64,000 bases of DNA, taken from positions 24,763,492-24,827,491 of the forward strand of contig NC_092183.1 in NCBI RefSeq assembly GCF_043641665.1, given 5' to 3'. Each line of letters opens with the position of its first letter. Position 1 is the stretch's first letter. Made by a program: the position numbers and the translations under genes. The notes under the pieces were generated by a model that saw only the letters and a list, made by a program, of their open reading frames with translations, did no database searches and had not been told where the DNA came from. This document shows, one piece after another, positions 10,499-21,999 of the stretch. The stretch comes from Enoplosus armatus (Eukaryota > Chordata > Actinopteri > Centrarchiformes > Enoplosidae).

Positions 10499-11027
10499 TG
10501 TGGGTTGAAAAAAAACAGCGAAATTAACGCGAATTAAGTAGTTTTAGCTCGTTCGAGTCGCTAACGGGACACCAGCTTCCATTTGGTTAACTGCACTCTA
10601 ATAGCGCTGCCTCTCACTAGTGCATATCCAATCAGAGAACGTGAACGTGTCACGTTCAACGTGATACCTGCTAGCTGGCCCTGATGTCGCCAACTCGAAA
10701 TCTGATTGGTTATCACAATCTGTCTGTTTCAGTTCATTTAAGTGTACAGGCGCCCCCACTGTTAATTCTGAAGGCCTCGGGAAGATTTCTTGGAGCCTGG
10801 CAACACATGACAGCTGAAATATGATTGGATGAAAGCTCTAACATAAATATACAATGCTGGAAGCAGCGCAACCAAGAGGAAAGCTATGAAATGAAGAGAA
10901 AAGACTATGAGGAATAATTTAATACATATTTATGAAAAAAAATATTAAAATGAAATTTATGTTCTGATGATGTTTAGGCCAGCAGAGAAGGCCTTGCTGG
11001 CCCTGACGGCTCACCACTGCCATTATT

Positions 11028-11540
11028 AATTCATAAGCATTTTCAATCCCTTCATTTTTTCATTTTTTAAAACTTTTTTTTTTACTCTCACCCTTGAGGC
11101 CACTGTCCTTAAATGATAAATGGCAGATTTGTGTTGTAAATGATGAATGATGTATGTAAAATGATAAAACAGGGCTCTGTTTTCATCATATCACAACTGT
11201 TTTAATCAAATCGACTTTAAATTAATCACATCACTTGATAATATATCACTGCGTGTTTTATTTCACATTATTTATTTGTTTCCATTTTACTGCCACATAC
11301 AATTTTATCAATTAATCTGTGTTACTTCCACCCCTCATATTATAGTGGACCAGATGTTTGGATTGAAAAACAACAGACTATATACAATCCATCGACATAA
11401 AACGCCCCGTACCACTTGGTGGCGGTAACGCAACATTGTTGTTTGCCAACCGCCACAATAATTTAAGCAGAAGAAGAAATAGGGGTAATTCCCCGCTGTG
11501 ATTGGACGAAGTACCACATGGTTAATGTCTTCATACCCGG
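11028..11540. other. AT-rich intergenic spacer
   Basis: No gene or recognisable element was seen between the right hAT target duplication and the presumed rnf181 promoter. It is AT-rich with poly-T runs; short open frames on both strands have no recognisable motif. Confidence 0.5.
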
Positions 11541-11580
11541 AAGAGTGACATGTTTATTGTTGCTAACGTCTCGGGTAAGT
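11500..11580 (+). promoter_or_regulatory. Candidate rnf181 promoter and untranslated first exon
   Basis: An ETS-like CCGGAAG (11537-11543) lies just before a possible first exon that ends at a good splice donor, CGG/GTAAGT (11574/11575). A matching acceptor, TGATGCAG (ending 12322), would join it to the coding exon that starts at 12351. No TATA box is seen, which fits a housekeeping promoter. This is inference from signals only. Confidence 0.35.
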
Positions 11581-12350
11581 CGAGCTAATTTGTTAAATCT
11601 CGGCGAGAATTTGTTAACAATTTCCCTTTTTTTTTTACAGCATGTAAAGTCTCTTTTTTTCAAGTTGGAGAGACTCGGTCTTGCTAGCGTCAGACTTTAG
11701 TCGTAGCCGTGCCGCTGTTATTAAGTACACCAAACTCAGCAAATAACCTCAACATTTACTATCTGTTTATCAGAGAATGAATCTTATTGCTTACGTTTTC
11801 AATATTTTGAAGGTTTTTTCTTCCAATTTGGCATTCATGCATGAAGTTTGCCAAAATAGTCATTTATTTGAGGGACTTTTTTGTTAGTTTAACATTGAGT
11901 GGTTGGTCTTGCTGTTGCTCACTACTTAAACTCTCTAGTTTAAATGCGAAATAATTTGCATTTTATTTACAGTAATTGACGCTATTGTTTGTATATTGTA
12001 TTTGGTGAATTAAAGAGTCGGCCCTGGCAGTTGAATTGACATCTTTAGTTGTTGAGCAGTGCCCTGTAGCACGTATTTAAATACCATATATTGAGGATAA
12101 CACCGTTTTGCCTATTGGCTTCACACTGACAGTACGCTAGGCAGTCACAGTGTGCTATCACTGACTTATTTTATATATGAAGGAATCCTACATGTGAGAG
12201 AAGGGGGTAAAGCTTGGTTTAGCTGCAGCCTCTCTGGTGATGTGTCCTGGGGTGACATTAGTTTTTAAACAAACTAGTGAACCCTCATGATCCCTATATG
12301 TCTGCCAGATATCTTGATGCAGAGAGGACACAAGCGTCGGTTGGACCAAA

Positions 12351-13475
12351 ATGGCATCCTACTTTGATGAACACGACTGCGAGCCCACCAACCCTGAGGA
12401 GCAGTATCGACAGAATGCACTGCTTGAACTGGCCAGGTGAGGCTGGACACACTGTAAAGCTTCACATTGAGTAATAACGTACAGTGCCCGGATTGACTGT
12501 TGGTCTCTGTGTGTAGATCTTTAATGCAGGGCTTGGACTTAATTGACTCGGGAGCGTTTGACTTGTCAGACTGGGACCAGCGCCTTCCTCCTCCGGCTGC
12601 CAAGACCGCTGTTCAGACCCTCACTGTGGTCATCATTTCTCCAGAGCAAGCAGGTGACAGGCATTTGCTCCTGTAGAATTAAACGTGTTTCACATTTACA
12701 ATCAGCCATGTTTGTTTTAGTTTTTTTTACTGACATTCAACAAATGTAGAGGAAGAAAGTGATGATAGTAGAGGGAAGGATTGTGCTTACAGACAGTCTG
12801 GTCCACAACCTTAATTTGTTAAAATAGTTTGACTTTCAGTTGCGGCAGTGAAACCTCTTGCAGACCAGCAGCACAGGACCCGGGGAGATTAGTGTGAACG
12901 TGAGGCTGCTGATGCCGGAGAAGAGCAAGCATAATTTGCAAACCTCTCCTGGATTAATAAAGTTAAGAGGGATTTAATCTGTTTTTTTTTTGTTGTTTTC
13001 GTTCTCACAGACAAAGGTCTCAAGTGTCCCGTGTGTTTGCTGGAGTTCGAGGAACAAGAGACGGTGCGAGAAATGCCTTGCAAACACCTTTTCCATTCAG
13101 GATGTATACTGCCCTGGTTGGGCAAGGTAAAGCCCACACATTTGTAATTCAGAATTGAATTCTACGTTGGACGTGTAATAGAAACGTTTGAGTGGCTACT
13201 TACAATTCCTTTTGAATCTTTTGCATTGTTTGCAATTATAGACCAACTCCTGTCCGCTCTGCCGACTTGAATTACCAACTGACAATCCAGAGTATGAGGA
13301 GTTTAAAAAAGACAAGGTTAGTGTGTATAAATATGCATTGGATGGTACAATTGGTCCTCATCTTCTAACTGTGCTTTCAGTGGTACCTGGCTGAATAGTG
13401 TTTTCTGTCCCGCAGGAGAGAAGAAAACAGAGAGAGCACAGGCTGGAAGACCTACATGGAGCCATGTACACATGA
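12351..13475 (+). CDS. rnf181: E3 ubiquitin-protein ligase RNF181
   Basis: Five coding exons: 12351-12436, 12517-12653, 13011-13126, 13242-13316 and 13416-13475, all with GT-AG borders; 474 nt, 157 residues, close to mammalian RNF181 (about 153). The protein starts [20 protein letters not shown], a signature start of this family. It carries one C3H2C3 RING finger around residues 79-120 (CPVC...CKHLFHSGC...CPLC) that would bind two zinc ions and an E2 enzyme. The C-terminus is short and basic ([24 protein letters not shown]). RNF181 is a small cytosolic ligase able to ubiquitinate itself and partner proteins. The ATG at 12351 follows CCAAA and begins the conserved N-terminus. The next gene, tmem150a, converges on it; the two are also neighbours at human 2p11.2. 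An AATAAA at 14877-14882 is a possible polyadenylation signal. Confidence 0.95.
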
Positions 13476-14882
13476 CATGACGCTGTCATTTTAAACATGG
13501 GAATAGGAAGTAACATCCATGTCAGCCTCATATTTGTAGTTACGAGAAATATCAAGAATCTACTATATCTCCCAAGAACTACAGAACTATCAAGAAATCA
13601 TTGGCAAAATGGCTGCAAAGTCACCGGCAGCTCCATCCAAGTAAAATCCAATATTATAAGTATGTAACACAGTAATAGCTCATTTAGGCTTAATTTCTAT
13701 TTATATGCCGTGACCACGAGGCCAGCAATAGTGCTAACCATCCTCTCATAATGTGTGACTGCTCCCAGAGTAACTGAAAGTTTCCCCTGTTCGTTCCTTC
13801 ACTTGACCTGTCGCGAATGCAGCAAAAGCAACGGGGGCCATTGAAAACTGAAGGTGCTTGTGTCTACGTTGGATAAATGGCCCTTTTCTCACTAGTTAGG
13901 ATGAATATATTTTAAGAGGAGTATGCTGTTGACAGCAGCACTGAAGCATTTCAGTTGTCGTCTCTTTATTCCTGTTTTTTTACATACATTTGAGCTTTAA
14001 ACGCACAAAAAAAAAAAACATCTGTTCAGCTGTATTTGTCTAAATGGATTATTTAAAGACAGGAATATGTTGTAATCAGTGACACCTTTTTTTTAAAAAA
14101 TTGTTTTTCTCACAAAAATATTTCAATGTGAGATCATTTTAAAGTGCACTCCAGCAATCAGTACTCACTATAGATTAAAATTATTAAATGTCAAAATCAA
14201 AGCAGCAGAGGCCTAAGATGCCCTGACTTTCAGACCTTAGCATGGGCCAGGCTCCAAAGATGCTGGATCCTGCACATCTCATACGTTTTCATGTTAGACC
14301 GTGCCTGCCTGGTAAATGCCTACATCTTTTAGACTCTATGCCCCCCCCCCCCAGTGTAACACAGGCTTTCTGTAATAGTGTAGTGTCCAAGCCAAATTCA
14401 TATATATATTTTTTTTTTCAGACTGCACAAAGCTCCTCTAGAGCCACAGTGGATATTATACAACTGTATGAGAAGTACCCCTCACGCTGAGTAAACTGAC
14501 CTTTTATGTGTAAAATTGGTGGCGTCCCTTTAACTTGTCCCATGATGATGTTTTGATGTTTGAGAAAGCGTCTCCTCTCTTCTGGCCTAGACAGAGGAAC
14601 AGTTGGTAACGTAACCGCTGTGGTCTGAACTGGTTTCTACATCACATGGCAGTCCCTTATTATAACAGATGTAATACTGCTTCCACAGCACGGCAGTAAT
14701 CTGGGGGGAAAACCCCATGTTTGCTGTTGGTACACGTGTTAACACACAATATTGGACCTGCAACTCTACTCTGACGCTGCTCAGCTTGGTGGGATTTTTA
14801 ACCAGCAGCATGTATGCAAGTTAGCCATTCTTTATGTCAGCTGCTCTGCCAAAGGTTGTTTCTATTTCTGCTTGCAAATAAA
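13476..14882 (+). other. Probable rnf181 3' untranslated region
   Basis: There is no coding signal after the rnf181 stop. The stretch is A/T-rich with homopolymers, including a C run at 14341-14352. ATTAAA occurs near 14174 and AATAAA at 14877-14882. The true transcript end is not determinable from sequence alone. Confidence 0.4.
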
Positions 14883-15059
14883 TAGTCTTTTTCTATAAAG
14901 AAACAACCACCTATTAGAGACTCTATAAGACTCTATTAACCATATTTTCAGGCTGGTACAAGTACTGTAATGACTGATTTGTTTTAAGCAGCAATTTGCT
15001 GATCATTTTCTGTGTTTAAAGAATAGCCCATGTAGAACATCTGCGAATAATTTATCATT

Positions 15060-17678
15060 TTTATTTCATATTTGAATATAAATCTCTGTCAAATGAAAAT
15101 ACCTAAATGATAGACAAATCATACATATTTACACAATTTATAAAAGGAAACAAAATCATCTGTGTCGACTTGTTTTCTGGGATTTCTCTGACTCCGTTCT
15201 CTTACACATTTTTCAAATCGAGGAAATATGACTAATACATTTTTAGACATTTGTTTTTGTGTTTAGTTCAAGACATGTACAGGTCAGGCAGCCTTTTGTA
15301 ATATAGGATTCCCCCCCACAAACAAAGATACCATGTGACAGCTTACTGAAGTGTACACTTTGACTGAACAAAGAACAAAAAACAAAAAAAAAAAAAACAG
15401 GTTGTAAAATCCACCTTTAAATTTTGGCCTGTGGAAGATGGTGTTATGGAAAAGATGCAGTTACAGAATAAATCCGACCCTGATGTGAGGGCTCATACAA
15501 GCTGCCATTTGTTGTCACACCTTGTGACGTAGTTACAGTATGGTGAGATAGGCTACAGCTGAACACAAGATACAAAAAGAAACTATCTGAACATGTTCCC
15601 CTGGCACAGTACGAGGGATAAGGCTAAAACAGCGCACTCATACCAATTCATACACCTACTGCTGACTCACAGAAAACCAATCAAAGCTCCAGTGGATTCC
15701 AGTCTTTTTTTTGGCAAGATCAGGATTGCTGCAGTCCCAGAAAGGAAGGGAAGTTAAATAATTTGCACAAAAACAAAGAAAACTGGCCTGACGCATCATT
15801 ATGCATCTCGTGTGACAGCAGATCCACTGTTCTGTCAAAACTCTTTGACACTCATCAAGACAGGTCGCCGTCGATTGCTGAGCCGCCGTCGCATCAAATA
15901 CTTCTCGACCTCGAAACCATTGTGAGATGGGAAACGTGGAACTCGAGCTTTTTTCCTCAGAACATCAAACCCACAAAAGATAAGAGGTAGGTGATGTGAC
16001 CTTTTTAAAAACGTGTATTGCTGGCATCCAGTGGTTAAACAGTTAAAAATGCATTAACACTATGCAGAGGGCAGAATACTGTCTGTGTGTGTGTTATGAA
16101 ACATACTTCTCAAATGGCTCACTCACTTTAACAAGAACTTAATCTGAGTGTTACTTAAGTCAGACAGCATTAGTCAGCTTTAGTTAGAGCAGTGGTCGTT
16201 TGTGGCAGTCTGGCGTTGAGCTAATTCACAACTGTAGTGATCACTGCAAAAGACATTGGCAACAGGAAATCATACAAAAATCTCAACGCAAGACTCACTG
16301 TCACTTCAGTCTACAACCCGTATGGTATCCGCGGGTTCTAACACTGCATTGACGCCACTGTAACGCCACGAGGTTTCATGGCACAAGGTCTTACGGGCAT
16401 CACATGCACTTCTCAGTCAACCTATTCTCAAATACTCAAATAAGGCTTCCAAGGGTCCAGCCTTGAATCAAATCAGTGTGTGGAGAACAGTTATTCTGCA
16501 AATCTGTTAGTCGGATTATAGTTTTACGTTCACACGCTCACTTGTTTTACTGTAAGATGTAGGTCACTTCAAATGTCTTGGTGTCACTTTTTTAAAAAAA
16601 AACCCAAAACAAAACAAAACAAAACGAGCCCTGTGTTCAACTCCAACACACTGAAAAAGGCATTATTCACTCCAATGGAGCGTAAATGATCAGATGATTG
16701 ATGGTAATTATTGCACCGGACATGACAGTCAATGAAATAAAAAAAAAATTTAAAAAAAGGTAACATGAAATGAAAACGTTAGAAAGAAAATCATTAGATC
16801 ATGCAACTTGTGGAACAATAACCGAATGACATCCAGTGAGACGACTTCAGAGATTCTCAGTGAGAAGTGATTGAGACACGCACGGTCGAGTCATTACAAC
16901 AGAAAAAAACCCATCAGATGAATTATGACAGTGGCTCAAGATACATGTATACATATTTTGCAAAATAATAAAAAAAAAAAAAGTCAAAATTTGCATTGAA
17001 ATCATCCGTGCATCAAATAAAATTGTCAGGCGAAATGACTAGTTTTTGACCGATCATTTATGCTTGATTGATTAGACAGGCCATGTGCTTACAGCCTGTA
17101 AAACACACACACACAACTGTTAACGGTTCGCTCCTCAAACATTCAATATTTTCTACGCACTACGCAAATTCAGAACTCAAAACAGAAACGGTGGCTCTCT
17201 CATTCAAAAAGTGTGCCGTGCAGAGACAAGCAAAAGGACCGAAACAGGTGGGCCACGCAAAGCATTGGGTAGTTCATGAAGGAGTGTCGGGGGAAGGGTG
17301 AGGACCCGTGATGCAGTTACAGAAAGGAAAAAAAAACATACTCTTGTGAAGAATTGCCCAAATCAATGACCTTCTTGGAAAACATTCATGGTTCCAGTAC
17401 CCAAAACTGGCTCCACACATTCAGCCCTCCTTTCAACATCGCTACAGAAAATGGGACACATTGGGGCTTGCACCAATGTTGAAAAAAAAAAAAAGAAAAA
17501 AAGAAATGAAAGCTAGTACAGCATTACAGAAGGGATAACCTGGTGTTGGTTCAATGGTTTAAGATATCAGAACTTCCTCTCTTTCTCCACAATGTGGCCT
17601 CTGTTGTCTTTCCTCACTGTGGGAGCCCATGAAGCACCTCTGCCATGACATTTCATACCTTTGGGCTGCAATGCAGAG
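15060..17678 (-). other. Probable tmem150a 3' untranslated region
   Basis: No gene-like frame is seen downstream of the tmem150a stop. The first AATAAA on the minus strand after the stop is at 15060-15065 (TTTATT on the + strand), giving a 3' UTR of up to 2.6 kb. It would end about 180 bp from the candidate rnf181 polyadenylation signal. Several A-runs but no recognised element occur inside. Confidence 0.4.
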
Positions 17679-20600
17679 CTACAACATGGCTATGCTCTCC
17701 GGCGTACAGTTGAGATGTGTGGACGTGCTGCTTCCCCCGGGGGACTTGAGTCCCTTCGTCGCCCCGCCCAGCGTCGAGCCCCGGGCCCTGGGGCCCATGA
17801 TAACACCTGAGCCCAGGTGGTGACTCTGCTGCAGGCCTGCCATCATGGTCTCGCTGGTGACGGTGCCAAACTCGTAGGTGAAGGTGCCGTAGAAGACCAG
17901 GATGTCCACCGTGAAGACCCACTCACAGATGGCTGCGGCGTGCTGCAGGATGAAGCTCTCGTGGATGAAAAAGATGCCGCCTGGGAGGAGGAGAAGTTAT
18001 GGAGGACAAACATCGCTGGTACATGCACGAGCAAAACAACATGCATGTACTATTTCACTGAATTTCCAGGGGGTACAGGAAGGAGAGATTAAAACACGCT
18101 ACGATATAATGAGATGAGATATATGACAAGCAGCTTAGCCTCAGGGTGCCAGCTGTGAATCCATTATATGATTAGGGTTGCAGGCTTTGCAGCTCCATTA
18201 AACAGATGGCATTAAAAACAGGATACCAGTCAGTGGATGCAGTATATTCACCTTAGAGAGACTTTTATTTATCAGATAATTAGCATGAACCTGAATGGCC
18301 AAATAGACGAGGAGGCAGCAGAAAACCTGAGGACGACAGTAATGAGTGGCAGAGGATAAACAGTCTCCCTAAACTGCTTCCTAATTGGAGATTGGGAAAC
18401 AGCCTGTTTGACGCATCTGAGAGACAGCGACAAACCCACAGCTCAACGGTCATGTTTCTAAACGGATGTCACAGAGAGGCAGGCAGGGAAAGAGAGGCTG
18501 CCACAGGAAGTGGAAGAGGAGGAGGAGGAGGATGAGGAGGTGGTGAAAGTGAGCCCAGGCAGATGTTTTTGTGGCCTTGCTGTCCTGTCTCAAAGTTGAA
18601 GGACAAACATCTCGATCTGTGCAGACGAGTCTCAAGGCTCGCGGAGTGAGAAGGAGGGGGAAAACAAGAGCCACCACGTGATTGGCCTGCGAGTGCGCCG
18701 ACATCAGGCTGGCAAAATGACGGGGTTGACTAATAAGGCACTGTAACAGGGTGGAGCAATATAAAACACAGCAATGAGGTACACACCCAACCCCAACAAC
18801 GTATTCCTTCATTTTCAACTACACCACAGAAGAAAAAGCTATTGAATCAAGTGATCAAAAGGTATATGACGTAAGAAGTCAAAATAAACAGAACAATTTC
18901 ATTCTAAATTGTGTTTATATGTAACATACAGTGCATAACTGCTGTATCTGCAACAACGACACTTGTGAGTGAAGGATACTGAGGACGAGGGAGACCATGG
19001 CTCCCAGTGCCAGAGCTACCCGGAAATGCGCCATCCAATAGTCGAGGGCGGTCACAGCCACCCGGTAGGTGAGTACACACTGCAGACACACAAACAGCAG
19101 CCCTGCTGGAAATGCCACACCGGCACCCACGTAGTGCAGAGATTTGGCGTGATCAACCTGACAAACAGAGTCGCGCGGTCAGACAGGTTGTTTGCATTCG
19201 TCTGAGGTCCAAAAAAATTTAAAAATAAAAAAGGTCACCAAAATTTGAATTAAGTGTATTCAGGTCAGCACATTTGCTGCCCGGGAGTTCACCTGAAAGT
19301 TGCCCACCATGACCAGACCCACAGCGTTGGTGCAGCCAGACACTAGAGCGCTGGTGTTGACCCAACATCGGTGGCTGTGTTCGATCACCTGGGCGTAGCG
19401 CAGAAGGCACACCATCACCACTGCAGGATACAGGGGGAGACGTGCACATTTACACTACAGTTTAGTTCACTCAATCATTGCATAAAAAGAAATGATTTTT
19501 CTGTTGGGATGGGGAAATCAGACATTAAGGTTTTTCCACTGCTGGTAGACTGTCATGTGGCCGCACCCAATCTTTTCTGATTTGTCAGCTATTGACATCT
19601 CTGGTTGCATAAGGGGGCACTTTTCTTGGCAGGCTTAGCACCACTGTTTGAAAACTATTAACCTGCAGGTTGCTGTCTGGTACAGTACAACTACCAAGGC
19701 AGTAAAAACAGTAGACCAACAAGCCACCAACAGTAAGGAAGTCAAAGGTCAAAACTGAAGCATCCAGACAGCTTAGACAAACAGAGAGACGGGGACTTAA
19801 AAAAAGAAGTGATGACGAGTTAAATACATATGAGAAGAAAAGTTGATGTGGGGTTGGGGGGGGGGGGGGTGAATTGGGGCAGAGTTAAGTGGTAATAAAA
19901 CAAGACGGGGAGGAGGAGTAAAGGAGGGAGGCCATGGAGGGTACATGCAGGGGAGAGGACAGAGGGGGGGAAGTGGAAGGAAAGCCGCATTCATTATTGA
20001 TTAGAGAGCACAGGCTATTTCAAGCCCCTCCGTATCTCTTGGAGGCCAGTGAGCTGACGAGGGCCACCATGGACGATGAATATAACACACAGAATGGAGA
20101 GAGACACGCAGACATTTAACACTTTTCACCTCCTGTTAAAGAGCAGAAAGCAGCGGTCTTACTGTCATTGAAGTGTAAATTACATGCTGAATAATCAGTA
20201 TTCAGCAATGTAGTTTACAGACATTTGAGGCAAACATTTTGACATAATGCTGAGAGCTAAATATGAAGCTACAGCCAGGAGACAGTTAGCTTAGCTTAGC
20301 ATAACGACTAGAAAGAGCTAGCCTGGTTCTGTCCAGTGTGGGAAGAAAAAAAAAATCATATTTTTCATTTCGTTGTTTTGCAGTGAGTTATGTGGTTGCC
20401 TGGCAACCTCAAAGAGACATTAAGTCACTGCACCTGCCAAAGAAATTGTTCAGCACATAACCCCCGTGAAATCACATTTTCATTTATTAGCAAGCTTTGG
20501 AGGCACTTGTAGGCAAATTGTGTTGTCACGTGTTACATTTGGACAAAGTCAGGATTGCTGTATCCAGACTTTATGCAAAGCTAAGTTAACCATATCCCAG

Positions 20601-21995
20601 CAGTGGCTTCATATTCACCGTACAGACACGAGAGCGAATTCAATCCTCTCATCTATCTCTCGGTGAAAAGGTTGAATAGGCATATTCTCCAGAATGTCAT
20701 ACTATTCCTTTACAGAAAGGACTCCTTTGTGTGTGTTGTTTTAAATCCAGTTGGAACCTTACCCATGAATGCTCCAACGTTTCCGATGAGGCTGAACAGG
20801 CAGCTTTCGGGAGGGAAGGAGCCACATTTACTGTAGCACATGGAGACAAAATAGCTCTCAGTATTATAGGTAGAACAATACCCTATACTGTACCTACATA
20901 CATCACTGTATTATCATATGTCAGTATTTCCACCCAGACAGCCAGCCATATGCCGGAACAAATACAGTGACTATGAAACACAACTGATATTTAGATGAGG
21001 CCTTTCGTCTACATACACTGCATAAAAGCCTGCTAGTTTCATGACGCTTTTTTTACAAAAGTGCTTTTGTACTTGCCCGTGGTTAAGGCTTATTTGTAGA
21101 TTAAACAAATGCAATTTATGCAAAGTGTGGGTTAATGACTGTCACAGAGCCACAACATAACAAGGTGCTTATTCATGCCTCGGGGCCTTTGCAGCCACAA
21201 AATTGCTTTTGTATTCGGCAGAAACAAAGACTTGAAGAACAGGGAGGAGGAGAGGTAGAACAGGAGACCTTATGAGGGGGATGTCCTGGATGGTGCAGCA
21301 CGTCTTGGGGAAGCCTGGTCGGGGCAGCTCCTCTGTGCACGTTACATTGTAGGACCTGTAGCAGCGACACAATGAGTTCAGCTCATTCCCTACTGGTAGA
21401 TGTGAGAATCAGAACTGTGCCCAGGTTAAAAAATAAATAAATAAATGTTACATTGTAGATTATAGAGATATTAATAGTTTTATGCCCATTTCCTCAGATC
21501 AAAAGACAGAAATCACTCACCAGTTCTCCACAGGACAAACATGGTGATTCATCACAGCCATGGCATACCTGTGGGGTAAGGAACACACCATCATTTAAAG
21601 CAGGAAATGGCAAATGTCAAACACAGTGTTCTAATCCCTGATGACACAAGCTGAACAATTATCAAGAAAGAAGATAATACTGGGCTTGAGAAAAAGGGAC
21701 ATTCAGCAGGAAAGGATCCTCACTGGAGCTTATGAAGATACTCAAATATTAATTGACAGCATGAATATCGCAGTGTGCATATTTGCACATCAACACATTC
21801 CTGTTTGCAATTTCTATGTGACATTTTTCATCATGGAAATAGCTTGTCATCTGTACACTTGATCATGTGAACACATTATGTTTCGATGTGGCAGCATACG
21901 TGACACAGTCAGTGTGTTACTGTAACTCACACTATCCATATCCCTGTGATGGAGAAGGCAGACAGGCTGACAGGCAGGACGATCCAGGCAGTCAT
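17679..21995 (-). CDS. tmem150a: Transmembrane protein 150A (TMEM150A)
   Basis: Seven coding exons in transcript order: 21995-21931, 21568-21521, 21355-21269, 20830-20763, 19420-19293, 19157-18980 and 17980-17679; 876 nt, 291 residues (human about 271). The start [20 protein letters not shown] and end [12 protein letters not shown] match the family. It belongs to the DRAM/TMEM150/Frag1 family of six-pass membrane proteins. The first exons give the extracellular loop with conserved cysteines ([28 protein letters not shown]) and N-glycosylation site NVT; later exons hold the remaining hydrophobic segments, ending with [14 protein letters not shown] and a Ser-rich cytosolic tail. TMEM150A is known at the plasma membrane, where it helps PI4KA complexes restore PI(4,5)P2. 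The exon 3 donor (AG/GTCTCC) is weak but keeps the frame. It converges on rnf181, as in mammals. Confidence 0.94.
19856..19869. repeat. Poly-G run in tmem150a intron
   Basis: A run of 14 G (C-rich on the transcribed strand) lies inside a purine-rich segment at 19840-19985 that is rich in GGGG and GGAGG words. Confidence 0.8.
20260..20410. repeat. Possible dispersed fish repeat in tmem150a intron
   Basis: The words AGCTACAGCCAGGAGACAG, TTAGCTTAGCTTAGCATAA and AGCTAGCCTGGTTCTGTCC occur in order. I recall this pattern from short interspersed repeats common in percomorph introns. No target duplication could be defined. Confidence 0.4.
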
Positions 21996-21999
21996 TGGG

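Larger units (their letters stand above)
9463..11019 (-). mobile_element. Decayed hAT-superfamily DNA transposon with 8-bp target duplication
   Basis: The left terminus CAGTGGCGAGCCGT (9463-9476) is inverted at the right end as CAGTGGTGAGCCGT (11006-11019). The element is bordered by a perfect 8-bp direct repeat CCATTATT (9455-9462 and 11020-11027), the length diagnostic of hAT elements. Inside, on the minus strand, is an N-terminal fragment of a TTF/ZMYM-type hAT transposase (10172-10498); the catalytic domain is absent. At about 1.56 kb it is an internally deleted, non-autonomous copy. Confidence 0.88.

Noticed and set aside
15763..15990. 75-codon plus-strand frame between rnf181 and tmem150a
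   Set aside because: It lies in the presumed tmem150a 3' UTR on the opposite strand, and no family similarity is recognisable.
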